Shown piece after piece: positions 30,121 through 40,740 of a DNA stretch of 64,000 nucleotides. Every line of letters begins with the position of its first letter. Position 1 is the first letter of the stretch. The notes below the pieces were generated by a model. It was not told the DNA's origin, searched no databases, and saw only the letters and a program-made list of their open reading frames with translations. The position numbers and the translations under genes were made by a program. Source of the stretch: Forficula auricularia (taxonomy: Eukaryota > Arthropoda > Insecta > Dermaptera > Forficulidae); the NCBI GenBank assembly GCA_024734495.1, contig JALMQS010000263.1, positions 1 through 64,000 on the forward strand, given 5' to 3'.

Positions 30121-30209
30121 TGGCCAACCTGAATTGCACTGCGTGCCTATTGACGACTTGAAAATTTCTGAGGGCCGCGCATAATAAATAAGAATAATTA
30201 CAATTGATT

Positions 30210-31035
30210 CAATTTTTGACGTGACAACGTCTTATAATTCGATGAAGCCGGCTGCACTCTCGAAAAAACATGACTCATCTGAGGCGTTCCATTTAAGGCT
30301 TGAAGTGCAAGCGAGAGCGCGGAACGAGCAAGGAGCTAAGGAGGAACAGCTAGGCTAGAAAAGCAGGAGTGGGGGTGTCTCCAGTCAAGACAGGCATTTC
30401 CCCTCCAGCCGCCATCGTGTGAAGGGCACAAAACCTTCTCTTCCCATCTGAACGTATGTTAATAGTATCCATCTTTAAGACAGTTCTTTTTATTATTAAC
30501 AGTGATAAAAAACAAGTTTGATTTTCTTTATATATTTTTTGTTTTTTATTAAAAGTGTGTGTAGGAAAGCCGAATCAATTATTAGAGAGGCGTTAAATGA
30601 CAGTGGAGGAAAATTTATGAAAAAAAAATACAATGAAATATATTTGACTAATTCTTTAATGATGGACTTTAATGAATCACACTCGAATATTTTCTCTTCA
30701 TTAAATAACCATATTTTAAATAATCTCCCAATGGAAAACCATATAGTATTACTAATTAAAAGTATTTCAAAATATTATTTTAAAATAAGATTACACTATA
30801 TAACAAAAAGAGTTATGTAGACAAAAGTAAATCGAAAAGAATATTTTTTAACAAGTTAACCCATTTTCAAGGATATTAAATATAATTAATCGTTTCAACT
30901 TTTTCTTACAATCGTACCTGATTTAAAAACTATATTTTTGGTATTTCTATAATATATATTTAAATTTTTTTATTTGTTTTATAACTTAATTAATTCTTAA
31001 TCTTTGAATTGTGTAAAAAACATTGGTTTAATAAA
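30210..31035 (+). mobile_element. DNA-element remnant with GACGTGACAACGTC left end
   Basis: Starts with the palindromic GACGTGACAACGTC block also seen at 37,316. A GC-richer segment follows (30,240-30,430), then a 100-codon frame at 30,518-30,820 (separate entry). Possibly the left end and interior of a family whose other end lies in the foldback at 31,040-31,190. Confidence 0.4.
30518..30820 (+). pseudogene. TE-derived C-terminal protein fragment
   Basis: The frame includes CRKAESIIREALNDSGGKF and ends LLIKSISKYYFKIRLHYITK. A final helix with the pattern KY-x2-IRLHH-x-K is common at the ends of insect transposon proteins. The first ~15 residues are low-complexity hydrophobic and probably not real; the true start is upstream or in an exon I cannot identify. 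Function not assigned. Confidence 0.35.
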
Positions 31036-31037
31036 TA

Positions 31038-31190
31038 AATAAAAAATCGGTTGTCTGTAAAGTCGGTTTACTGACGATAGTTGAACGTGACAACGTCATA
31101 AGAAAATACCATTCCATCAGTATTTTCTTATGACGTTGTCACGTTCAACTATCGTCAGTAAACCGACTTTACAGACAACCGATTTTTTTC
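31038..31190. mobile_element. Short foldback
   Basis: Two near-perfect arms of ~68 bp begin AATCGGTTGTCTGTAAAGTC and face each other around ~31,115. The arms contain CGTGACAACGTCATAAG. The larger foldback at 38,270-39,005 has related ends. Confidence 0.85.
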
Positions 31191-31445
31191 GAAATCTGCC
31201 TTTTCAACGAATTTAGTACCTACTTATAAAAAATTTAGAGCAAGAGCCAGAAATTGGTCACAAACTCATATAGCTCTTATTTGGGATTCCTAACGTCGGT
31301 TAAAATTATTTCCAGCTTGTGCATATTTATTGGTCAGCGAGGCCTTTTTTCGGTCTAATTTGCCTGGGCTATGTGAGACGACAAGGACAGGGTTAAGTTA
31401 GGGTTATGATTCAAAATTTTGACACCCTGAGCTCAACAGTATTTA
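31191..31445. other. Unassigned
   Basis: No feature seen. Confidence 0.35.
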
Positions 31446-31453
31446 TCGCCATC

Positions 31454-32021
31454 ATCATCATCATTGAGTATACAGTCCTAAGACTGGTTTGATGCAACAA
31501 TCCGTCTCCACTGGACTCTGTCCCCCGCCAGCTGTTTAACCTCTCTAAATGTCTGGCATCCCATATCCCCAATTATTTGGTTGAGAATATTCTAATCTGG
31601 GTCTTCCCCTTGCCCTTTTCTTCCCACCTCCTCCAAGATATCCCTAAGCAGTCCCCCATGTCTCAGTGTGTGCCCCATCATCTGACCTCTTCTCTGCTTC
31701 AGACTCCTCCACAAGGTTCTGTCTTTCTCCGATTCTTCCAAGAACTTCTTCATGTGTAATTTTATCATCAATTGATATTCATCATTCTTCTGTAGCACCA
31801 CATTTCGAAAGCCTCCAATCTCTTTCTCTCGCTTTTCCAATTGTCCAGGTTTCACACCCGTACATGGCTATGCCACATGCATATGTCTTCAATAGCAACT
31901 TCCTGTTTGCTAAGTTGACTGAGGAGGAGCATAGTAGTTTGCTGTTTTGAATTAAACCCCAGGTTTAGCTTAGGGCAATTTTTGATTTAATTTCGACACT
32001 CTGCTCCTCAAATCGCATGTT
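31454..32021 (-). mobile_element. RTE-type non-LTR retrotransposon, copy 3, decayed
   Basis: Flanked by TCGCCATC (31,446-31,453 and 32,022-32,029). Same C-terminal coding region as copies 1 and 2 but with several frameshifts; recognisable pieces are RTLWRSLKQRRGQMMGHTLR and HGGLLRDILEE. The 3' end is a CAT-repeat on the + strand. Confidence 0.85.
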
Positions 32022-32029
32022 TCGCCATC

Positions 32030-32695
32030 ACTGAACTAAAAGTAAAATCAAAGTCCATTTTGAAATTATTATTATTATTTTTAAGTTAAACCTCAATTTG
32101 AACTATACAAGTCATTTCAAAAGACAATTTCTCTCAAGATGAAACGTAAACTTTTCTCTACAATTATATTTGTATACCCTTATTGATTACACGATAAATC
32201 GTAATTTCTTTTCGTGATAGAGGGTAGTCTTGGAGAAATGTGGTGCATTGACCTTTATTTAATAAAAAAAAAGGGGTGAACATCGGCGACAGACTGACAG
32301 GCGCCTTGGATATTTCATTTTATTAGTCATGTTAAAAGTTCCAAGTCAGGGGGTAGCTAACTCGCTACCCTGTCCAAACAAATCACAAGCTCTTTGAGAG
32401 AGAAAAAAAAAAGAAAATTATTCCCTGAGAAAAGTGTCCTTTGAATTTTTTATTTATTTTTTTATTTTAAAGCCAGGTTCAACACTTCGTTTTTATTTCT
32501 ATTTACAACATATTTTCATTTACAAAAATGAAATAGCTCTGTCTCTCGATTGAATATTCCAACACTCAATTTTCTTCTTTGAGAGAGAGAGAGAGAGAAA
32601 AAAGTTAAATAGTGACATAATTTTCAAGTAAAGAAAATATTTTTCTTTTATTTTTCGTCAGGTTTTTAAAATGACTTATTAAAATAACAGTACCT
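32030..32695. other. AT-rich, no gene
   Basis: A GA tract at ~32,580-32,600 and a TTA-rich tract at ~32,065. Nothing else. Confidence 0.4.
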
Positions 32696-33059
32696 GGAAC
32701 TCCACTCCGTCCCACCCCGCCCCCGTATCCCCCACAACCGCACCCCCACCTCCTACAACTCCCACATCCACCCCACCCCGCACCTAGTTTTTGCATTTCT
32801 AGCTTTCTAATGGTCTACATATTATGGGTATATTTGTTTACTCGTACACCAATTTGCCCACATTCGTTCATATTGATAAACATTACAAAAAAATAAATAG
32901 GAAAATAATAATAAAAAAAATAATCGTATAAGATCTGAAATAAAAACATAAAATTAAATAAGATTTGTTTCCAAGCTATATAAAAAAAACCACTTCAACC
33001 ACTTTATTTGTAAACACACCTGTTTTGTTATGATTTAGACACCTGTTAATTAAAAAACA

Positions 33060-33240
33060 AACCAATTATTATTTTGCATGAATTTATGCATACATTGTTT
33101 TTGAGCTTCGATTCCGGAGATTACTTCTCCACCATCGAGTGTCCTTGATCATCTTTTAGTCCTTGTTTTTTAATAAGAGAAAAAACTAATTAAAGAAAAA
33201 AAACCTCTTTTCCGATAATTATTCCATTATTCCCAATCTC
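33060..33240 (-). repeat. SINE-like family G, copy 3
   Basis: Carries the inverted GGAGATTACTTCTCCACCAT block and the AAGAGG hairpin, adjacent to copy 4. Confidence 0.7.
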
Positions 33241-33249
33241 TATCGAGTC

Positions 33250-33470
33250 ATTAAAAAACAAACCAATTATTTTACATTAATTAATGTACACATTGTATTT
33301 TTTGCTTCGATTCCGGAGATTACTTCTCCACCATCGAGTGTACTTATTCATCTTTAGTCCTTGTTTTTAATAAGAGGAAAAATCTAATTAGATAAAAAAA
33401 ACCTCTTTTCCGATAATTATTTCAATTCCATTATTCCCCAATCAAGTCGATTGGTTTCACACACCCATCC
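33250..33470 (-). repeat. SINE-like family G, copy 4
   Basis: Same layout as copy 3 and better preserved, ending at GTCGATTGGTT. The tandem arrangement may reflect insertion of one copy into the tail of another, or an unequal exchange. Confidence 0.7.
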
Positions 33471-33606
33471 TCATTAAATAAAAAAAAAAAAAAAAAAAAA
33501 TTCCTAATTTTATATCAATATTTGCTATAACCTATTAGTGGGTTTTAAAATTAAAAAACCAATTAAAAATAAAAGATAATTGAAAAAAATGTAAACAAAC
33601 TTTTTT

Positions 33607-33786
33607 TTTTTTTGGCTTTTCGGCCTTTCTAGCCATAAGCCATTTTACGATACTATTTATTTTTAAAAATTTTGTCTCTACCCCGGGGGTCAGATTTTAG
33701 CCGAATGCCTCGAGTCGGATTCGAACTCGGGTCCACTTGGTTAGCAGGATGATACGCTACCGACTAGCCTATCTGACCCCCCCCCC
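33607..33786 (-). mobile_element. tRNA-derived SINE, second family, copy 1
   Basis: Flanked by a 12-bp duplication ACAAACTTTTTT (33,595-33,606; 33,787-33,798). The minus strand has an A-box-like region TCGGTAGCGTATCATC and a B box GAGTTCGAATCC. Poly-A tail on the minus strand. Confidence 0.85.
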
Positions 33787-34015
33787 ACAAACTTTTTTAT
33801 TGAGATTTTCATCTATCAATAATTACTTTAATTAAGAAAAGATCAATTAATATGAAATTTGTCGAGGTCCAGACCTAGCCAGATCGCTTTCTCACCCTCA
33901 AAACTTGTTAATAGAGTTGGTCTCATCAAAATCGGTAGAGGCGTTTTCAAAATAGAACTAAGATACAAATATATAAATATATATATACAATTTTTGCTCG
34001 TTTAATAAGAGTAGA

Positions 34016-34506
34016 TTTTGTGAAATTGTTTTACAAACGAATTAAACTTAATTGCTTATTTAACTTAATGGCTTTATAATAATCGTTTAAGGTATTTGAC
34101 CCCAAGAACGATGGCCTTACAAACCATACACTCGACTTTAATTACATTAGTCTCTTGTTCAATTTCACAAACAAGTAACATCTTTGTAATTTAAATATTA
34201 TTTTTTAATCAACTTAAATTTATTTTTATTTTAATAGAAAATAATATAAAAACACTGTAAGTTAATGGCTACTTGTCGATTTAGAGAGAGCCGTTAACTT
34301 TAGTTTTATATTCGAATCGTGAAGATTTCACATTTCCAGGATTAAGTCACACATGCTTAAAGTTACAAGCTAGTCAATAAATCAAAACTAGGACTGATGA
34401 TAATGGTTTTTACTTTACCATACAAGGTATGGTCAAGCATTTTAATAGTGCATGAAAATAATGTTTGTTTGTTTTGCTCCATTTTCAAAATATCTCAAAA
34501 ACGGCT
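34016..34506. other. AT-rich; contains the first half of family D copy 2
   Basis: The segment 34,420-34,506 is related to 28,075-28,430. The rest shows nothing recognisable. Confidence 0.45.
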
Positions 34507-34819
34507 AAAAGCATTTTTTTTTTTTTTTTTATTTGGATTTGACTACTAGGTCATACCAATACATTGAATAATACAAACATAGAAAATACATATAACAATA
34601 AATACATAATACAATACATAATACAATACATAGAAAAGAAATTACATTAATAAATATACATATATATATATATATATATCAAATTACAAAAAACAAAAGA
34701 AAACAAACATAAAATTAATATAAAATATAACTCATAAAATTATTACAAAACCATTAACTAATTATAAAAAAAAAAAAAAAAAAAAACACCATATATTTAA
34801 AAATGCAAATTACAACTAT

Positions 34820-36380
34820 CTATAAATTCAACCAATGATCTTAATAAATTTTCAGTGGGACAATCAATTAATGCTCTAAAAGTAGGAGGTTCTCTAAAGT
34901 GGGGAATAATTTTCTTCATCAATTCACATCTCCGAATTGTATATAATGGACAATGCAAAATTAAATGAGCTGGCGTAGCGGGAGTAAGAGAGCATGTGCA
35001 AAACGGGGACAGGGATAGAGATAGTTTTTTATTTTTTTTTTAATGCAATCGAATGCAAGAAGGGGTGCACCAGTAAAGATGTAGCCCCTATGGATCTCGA
35101 AAGACCCTTGCATTACCGAAGAGAAGGGAAAGTTGTTTAAGTGAGAGGGTGTAGACGTAGGTGTCTATGCACCCTGGTTTTGAAGGTTTGAAGATCATAG
35201 GTGCTGGGAAAGATAGAGGCTGGGAGAGAGTTCCAGTTCCTTGAAGTCATGGGGATATATGAATTCGCGAATGAAGTGGTCCGGCACTTTTCTAATTTGA
35301 CCGCGAAAGAGTGTTGGGAGTCGGCAAAACGTGTGCTGCGTGCAAAGCATGCTTTGGGGGGAGTATTGATTTTATCTCATCAGAGCACCTGCCGTGATAG
35401 TATCTATAGAAAAGGGGAAAGGGCGGAGACATCTCTTCGATGAGCCAGCGAGTCGAGGGAGTCGGTGAGGGTAGAATCGTCAATTAGCCTGACGGCTCGT
35501 TTCTGAATTGCATCAAGGGTAGCAAGAGAATATTTTGAGGCTCCTCTCCACAGATGAGAGCCGTATTCGAGATAGGGGCGGATTTGGGCCTTGTAGATGG
35601 TGAGAAGTTGTGGGGGTTTGTAAAATCGCTTGGACCTGAATAAGAAGCCAATCTTCCTTGCTGCAGATAGTCTATAGAGATGGGAATTAGAGAGGTATGG
35701 TTTATCCTGATACGATTTAATATTGTTATTTCTTTTCTGGTTGATGATGGATTAGAAAGGAACCAAGGTGGACCAGGAGAGGGCTTCAGATTATACAGAG
35801 ATAGGCCTTTAAAGCGTGAGGTTTCACTCCAAATGTTTTTCCAACTATGAAAAAGACCCTGTTTAAAAATATTCATGACATCCTGTGAAGAAAGTCCTTC
35901 TTCCAAAGGGACTCCAGCTCTAACAGCTCTTTTAGCTAAGTAATCTACTAGATTATTATGTATATTTCCTGAATGCCCTTTGATCCAAGAAAATCTTACT
36001 ATATGTTGCTGAAGATATATATATTTTACAATAGAAATTATTTGGAATAAAATTAAGTTTATTTTTCTATTATATTTGCTGAATTGAATAGCAGTGAGTG
36101 CGGATTTTGAGTCTGAAATGATTATTGTAGATTTATGGTTGTTAATTTTAGTATAATTTAAGGCCTCTCTGATTGCTACTAACTCTGCACTAAAAATTGA
36201 GCAAGCAGAATGAAGTTTGAAAAGATGAAAAAAATTATTTGAGGTATTTATGAAAGCGCAGCCAACTCCACTCGTTGATTTAGACCCATCAGTATATATT
36301 ATGTTTTCATAATGTTCATTAGGTCTGATATGAGGTTCTGAAAGTCTAATATACAAAGGGGTGTTTAAAATGTCCAGGTC
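34820..36380 (-). pseudogene. I-type ORF2: RNase H and C-terminal region, interrupted
   Basis: The upstream part (36,380 to 35,684) carries all four RNase H acidic residues in context: YTDGSKS (D), FSAELVAIREAL (E), IISDSKSALTAI (D) and NLVDYLAKRA (D), followed by WFLSNPSS and ILNRIRINHTS. After the jockey insertion, a final part (35,014 to ~34,820) in another frame reads SPFCTCSLTPATPAHLILHC then PLYTIRRCE, the zinc-binding C-terminus (C-x-C..H..C). A one-base frame difference exists between the two parts even after discounting the insertion. Endonuclease and polymerase are absent. Confidence 0.85.
35025..35673 (-). mobile_element. Jockey-type retrotransposon, 5'-truncated copy 1
   Basis: Flanked by a 10-bp duplication ATAGAGATAG (35,015-35,024) and ATAGAGATGG (35,674-35,683). 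The minus strand encodes the end of a jockey-type ORF2: AARKIGFLFRSKRF, LLTIYKAQIRP, LEYGSHLWRGA, SLAHRRDVSALSLFYRYYHG. The 3' end GCAATCGAATGCAAG precedes a poly-A tail. Related copies are at 41,550, 48,320 and 53,642. Confidence 0.85.
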
Positions 36381-36391
36381 AAAAGCATTTT

Positions 36392-36477
36392 AATAAAAAA
36401 AAAATTGAGCGAAACCATGGCGTTTTGGTCTACAAAATAGCTCTAATGAGTTAAAATGTAAAAAATGATAATTTACG
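36392..36477 (+). repeat. Family D, second half of the split copy
   Basis: Continues the sequence interrupted at 34,506; compare 28,430-28,520 (GAGC.AAACCATG.TGTTTTGG). Confidence 0.55.
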
Positions 36478-36488
36478 AGATATTAATT

Positions 36489-36681
36489 TTTTTTTATTTT
36501 TTTTTTTTTTTGGGCTTTTCGGCCTTTTTAGCCATAAGCCACTTTACGATACTATATATTTATTTTTCAAATTTGTCTTTACTCCCGGGGTCAGATTTTA
36601 GCTGGATGCCTCGAGTCGGATTCGAACCGGGTCCCCTGGTTAGCTCGCTGTCATGCTACCGCCTAGCCTACCCGACCTCCC
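36489..36681 (-). mobile_element. tRNA-derived SINE, second family, copy 2
   Basis: Flanked by an exact 11-bp duplication AGATATTAATT (36,478-36,488; 36,682-36,692). Same head and body as 33,607-33,786, including the B box GGTTCGAATCCGACTCGAGG, and a long poly-A tail on the minus strand. Confidence 0.88.
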
Positions 36682-36692
36682 AGATATTAATT

Positions 36693-37089
36693 ATTTTGTC
36701 AAAATGTCTCTTAGTACATTATTGCGTTACCAAATTTTGTGTACGGCGCTCTAGTTCAAAAACAGGGTGAATATCAAAACGAATTTTCACATGTCGATTC
36801 TTTATATTGAGGCTAAGACTTGATTATATTTTGATTGAAATCGAACCAAAAATTAAGAGGGGAGAGGTTTAAAAAATTAAAATTATTAAATTTTCAAACT
36901 AGAAAAAACAGAGAAATTTACTATAAAACGGACCTACATTAAAAAAAGAGTCATTATTATTATTATTATGTTTGTTGTTTTATTTTTTGGGGGGGGGGGC
37001 AAAATTGGTGAGGGACTCTTTAAATAGAACTATCAATATAACCCTTTAAAGCCGTTTATCGATTTGTAAGAAATTTTACATTTGCACCT
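36693..37089. other. AT-rich, no gene
   Basis: A TTA tract at ~36,952-36,968 and a G run at ~36,988. Nothing else. Confidence 0.4.
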
Positions 37090-37561
37090 AAACCAGCGGT
37101 TGCCAAAGTGGTGGTCCGCGGACCACTAGTGGTCCGCAGAAAAATGTGGAATATACTTTCTTTTCTATCTTTTATTTGTTTTGTTTGTACAATTTTTGTT
37201 TATTTTGTTTATTTTATTATGGTTTATTAATAAAGCTTTCATAACTTGGTTACTATTAATAGTTTCATTTTATTAACTAGGTACATTTTATGTGTTCTTT
37301 GATCACAATTTTTTTGACGTGACAACGTCTTATAAATTGGTTTGCCGGGTGACACTTCAAGAAACTGCGTTACGGAGCTCCGCTCACGTTATGCGCTCAC
37401 AATGAGAGCGAGTGAGAGGAGGATACAGGAAATTCCGCACGTGCGATCCAATGTGCGATCCAATCAGAAGAAGTGGGCGGGCCACTTAAGCCGCCAGATT
37501 CGAACATGAACCTGCTTTATCGAAACTAACTTCTATTTTATAATTATTAGCCTTAATTATA

Positions 37562-37562
<1 letters not shown>

Positions 37563-37617
<55 letters not shown>

Positions 37618-37642
37618 AGATAGATAGATAGATAGATAGATT
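37563..37642. repeat. (AT)n and (GATA)n compound microsatellite
   Basis: About 25 AT units followed by about 7 GATA units. Confidence 0.95.
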
Positions 37643-38122
37643 TAGATAAAAGCAACAATTATTTTTTAAACCTTAAAAGATATCTATATTCATTGAAAAA
37701 AAAATCAATTTTCAAGTTTCAATTTTCCATAGATTTAAATTTAATTTATATTTCATTTATTTCTTTATTTTTCTAAAGCTTTTTTTAATATGTATTTTAT
37801 AATGACAGTAATTCCAAAAATTATTGAGTTCTTTATTCATCTTTTCAAAAAAACGCAAGATATTTGAATTTGGTTTGACAGTTTTTCAAATTAACGGTTC
37901 TCAATCAGATGTCTTTAAACAGTTTAACATAAAACATACTGTAATATTGTACCAAAATATATATTGATTTAGTAACATATTTAATATAAGGTAAGCTTAA
38001 AATTATATTATTTCAAACATTTAAATACTGTCCACCTAAAATAAAATTATGATTTATTATTATTTTTTAGGCTTACAAAATTAAAAAGTTTTTCTGAGAA
38101 AAAATATTAATATTTTCCTATC

Positions 38123-38287
38123 ATGGATGCTAAAATTATTTGTGAATTATGCATTAAGACATTTGGCAGGCAATCTGAAAAGAATAGACATTTGAGAGAT
38201 ATTCATAAAGTTGTCGATATAAATAAATCTAAAAAAAATCATATTTTATGTCCATTATGTCCTAACGAAAAAAATGGTTGCCTGTAA
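38123..38287 (+). pseudogene. C2H2 zinc-finger protein fragment
   Basis: The ATG at 38,123 opens a 54-codon frame. It begins MDAKIICELCIKTFGRQSEK and continues NRHLRDIH, a classic C2H2 finger (C7-x2-C10-x12-H23-x4-H28). A second C-x2-C pair (CPLC, residues 43-46) begins another finger. The frame then runs straight into the foldback at ~38,270 and stops, so the gene was cut by that insertion. A pyrimidine-poor AG (TTTTTTAGGC at ~38,065) lies upstream and could be a splice acceptor. Probably part of the hAT-like element's own gene. Confidence 0.6.
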
Positions 38288-39005
38288 AGTCGGTATACGG
38301 GCGAAAGTTTTACGTGACAACGACTTTGAGTGGTAAAATAATTTTAATGTGAATATTCATTCGTATAGTAGGAAGAAGGATGAAATAATAGTAACAATTT
38401 AAAACATTTATTTATACAAAGAATTATATTTAAAACATTAATTTATACAAAGAATCTCGCACTGAATTTCATATTAACAAAATTTTATTTTTACCTTTAC
38501 ACATACATACGTATTTATATACAAATATACATACAATAACTTGCAATACATTTGCGTTCTACTACGTTAAAAGGAACAACCATTGACTTGACATTTTCTA
38601 GGCACATTACAGCAGAAACACTTCCTTTCATTTCATATTTCTCCTATCATCGCCCTATCCTCAACAAAATCACTCAGATAGGAACAAGTTAAGTTGTAGT
38701 AAACGCTGTTTCATTGTACGCAAATGTATTGCAAGTTATTGTATGTATATTTGTATATAAATACGTATGTATGTGTAAAGGTAAAAATAAAATTTTGTTA
38801 ATATGAAATTCAGTGCGAGATTCTTTGTATAAATTAATGTTTTAAATATAATTCTTTGTATAAATAAATGTTTTAAATTGTTACTATTATTTCATCCTTC
38901 TTCCTACTATACGAATGAATATTCACATTAAAATTATTTTACCACTCAAAGTCGTTGTCACGTAAAACTTTCGCCCGTATACCGACACGGGCAACCATTT
39001 TTTTT
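38270..39005. mobile_element. Foldback with ~285-bp arms
   Basis: Arms ~38,272-38,560 and ~38,720-39,003 are near-perfect inverted copies. The outer ends read GGTTGCCTGTAAAGTCGGTA on the left and inverted on the right. The ends resemble those of the short foldback at 31,038-31,190, including CGTGACAACG. The ~150-bp centre is non-coding. Confidence 0.85.
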
Positions 39006-39108
39006 TATAAATATATTTAACAATTAAAAAATCCTATTTGTGGTCCGCGGGATTTAAATTATGATTTAACTGGTCCGTGAGGTCAAAAAGTTTGGCGACC
39101 GCTGCCTA

Positions 39109-39754
39109 AACCACCTTATGAGAAATTGATAGTGACTCAAAAGAGGGAGGGGTTCAAAAATAATTTAAAATAATAAAATTTCCAAAAAAAAAGATCGAAG
39201 AAGGCTGATATTTACGATAAAAGAATCCCTTATTTAAATGGTGAATATGATAAATATCTAATGGATTCAAAATAAGGAACTAAAATTAATTATAATTATT
39301 TATTTTATTTAGTATTTACCATATTTATTTTAGTATATATTTTTCATCTTAGAAATATTACATTAGATATAATCTAACTTTAAAATAGTCGTTCGCCTTT
39401 TAGCTAGTCATTCGAAACGGAAGAGTATCATATCGGTTGTCTACCCTATAGGCGTTCCCGTCAATTTGCTGAACGCTATTCACACTCAGTAGGATGGAGC
39501 GACAAAAACTTGAGATTTCTAAAAATTAGAATTATATATCAAAAATTGCTTAAATAGTAGTAGACCATTTGAGAATTTTTTTTTAAATATTATGACATCA
39601 TATTAATAATACCTCTGAAAATAGACCCGAAATTTGAAATTGTTCGATAAAATCCTAAAAACACCATCTACTATTGTATATTTCTATAGATAATCGAAAC
39701 TAAAATAATACCCAAAGTAAATTAAAAAAAAACATGGTTATTTAATTAATAGAG
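39109..39754. other. AT-rich, no feature seen
   Basis: Nothing recognisable. Confidence 0.4.
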
Positions 39755-39806
39755 TAAAGGGTGTGTAGTTTCACAGTGAATGAAATAAAACTCAAAGAGG
39801 TTTATA

Positions 39807-39851
39807 CAAACTCAATATATTTCGGATTATTAGTCCATCATCAGGAGTTTA
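39807..39851 (-). ncRNA. Hammerhead ribozyme motif, type I
   Basis: Stem I is 6 bp without mismatch: AAACUC (39,850-39,845) with GAGUUU (39,813-39,808). CUGAUGA is at 39,844-39,838, extra U, stem II GGA/UCC (compare GGG/CCC in other copies), GAA, palindromic stem III AUAUAU, cleavage after U39814. Confidence 0.8.
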
Positions 39852-40417
39852 CAAGTTAAAACTAATAATAATTGAACGAGCGGTCACAATTTTTAACATC
39901 TAAATCATATGTACCAATATAACAAAATATAACATTCAAATCTTACATACCAACATAACACAAGAAAAACATCAATAAAATTAAAATTTAAAAAATTGTT
40001 TTACAAAGATTTTTCTTTTTTAATATAAAAATATATAAAAATAAATATAAGAGATCTAGGTAAATATGAATATTAATATAAATAAAAAACCCTTAATTAC
40101 AAGTATAAATATGAAATTTTTTTAGAATTAAATTAGAAAATAAAATTACAAATTTAAGTCATAGACACAAAATTAATTATAAATATCAATGTACAAATAA
40201 GCATAAATCACATATAGAGATAAAGATTAAAATAAAACATAATAGAGATAAATTAGATGAGATAAATTACAATATACAACAATTTTGTGGTTATCTCATA
40301 TATCAGTATGTCATTTATTTTAGAAGGCTGAGGGCGCGTGGTTTGAATTTAATTTTGATTGTAATTTGGGAAATAGTATATAGTTGAGAAAGAATGAGGT
40401 TAAGAGTGTTAAGTTTT

Positions 40418-40705
40418 TTAATTTTTGTTAATTAATAGATCTATTATTGTGGAATTTCTAATGTCCTGCTGGTTATTGAGAATTTTATCTTTTTCGATTA
40501 TAGCTTTCTTAATTTCAGTTGATTCTAATAGGTCTAATTTTCGGCTTTTAGAGGCGAAGTGTAGTGGTATAGGATTCTGGGGTGAAGGTGAGTGATTGTT
40601 TTCAACAAGATGATCTCCGAAGGCGGAGGTTGGATCACTCTGTGTGGTGTCTGACTGCAACTTTCTTAGCGAGATGAATTCATAAATTAATTCCTGTGAA
40701 TCCAT
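40418..40705 (-). pseudogene. Penelope-like endonuclease C-terminus
   Basis: Contains SDPTSAFGDHLVENNHSPSP and LDLLESTEIKKAIIEKDKI, aligned with the 26,914 frame (DSTSAFANHQ; LDLLESTEIKYALL). The GIY-YIG core is missing because of 5' truncation. Stop at 40,418, followed by the 3' region with hammerhead. Confidence 0.7.
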
Positions 40706-40740
40706 GCGAGCTGTAGAGGGCGTACTGATGGAATGGAGCA

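Larger units (their letters stand above)
32696..34015 (-). mobile_element. Dispersed family F, long copy with nested SINEs
   Basis: The 5' end (minus) is at ~34,012 with TACTCTTATTAAACGAGC. The distal end has the C-rich block at ~32,700-32,790 seen inverted at 61,560-61,660. Two tandem family G copies (33,060-33,240; 33,250-33,470) and a tRNA-derived SINE (33,607-33,786) are inserted. Confidence 0.6.
34518..36380 (-). mobile_element. I-type non-LTR retrotransposon, 5'-truncated, split by a jockey-type insertion
   Basis: Flanked by an 11-bp duplication AAAAGCATTTT (34,507-34,517; 36,381-36,391). Minus orientation, poly-A tail at 34,518-34,535. It contains the RNase H and C-terminal part of ORF2, interrupted at 35,025-35,673 by a jockey-type element. 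It is inserted into family D. Confidence 0.85.
37090..39108. mobile_element. hAT-like element with internal zinc-finger exon and foldback
   Basis: Left end CAGCGGTTGCCAAAGTGGTG and the inverted right end CAGCGGTCGCCAAACTTTTT are typical hAT-type termini. CCTAAACC flanks both sides, compatible with an 8-bp duplication (offset by one base). Inside: a GACGTGACAACGTC block at ~37,316, a microsatellite, a C2H2 exon at 38,123 and a foldback at 38,270-39,005. No transposase frame. Confidence 0.65.
39755..40740 (-). mobile_element. Penelope-like element, 5'-truncated
   Basis: Minus orientation: endonuclease C-terminus (40,705 to 40,418), ~570 bases of AT-rich untranslated sequence, hammerhead at 39,851-39,807, and the terminal GTGAAACTAC block at ~39,765. 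Confidence 0.75.

Noticed and set aside
33700..33786. tRNA gene
   Set aside because: Same reason; flanked by a 12-bp duplication and tail of a SINE.
35201..35443. Plus-strand frame antisense to the jockey-type copy (also at 41,691 and 48,463)
   Set aside because: A shadow of the real minus-strand coding sequence; recurrence only reflects the repeat.
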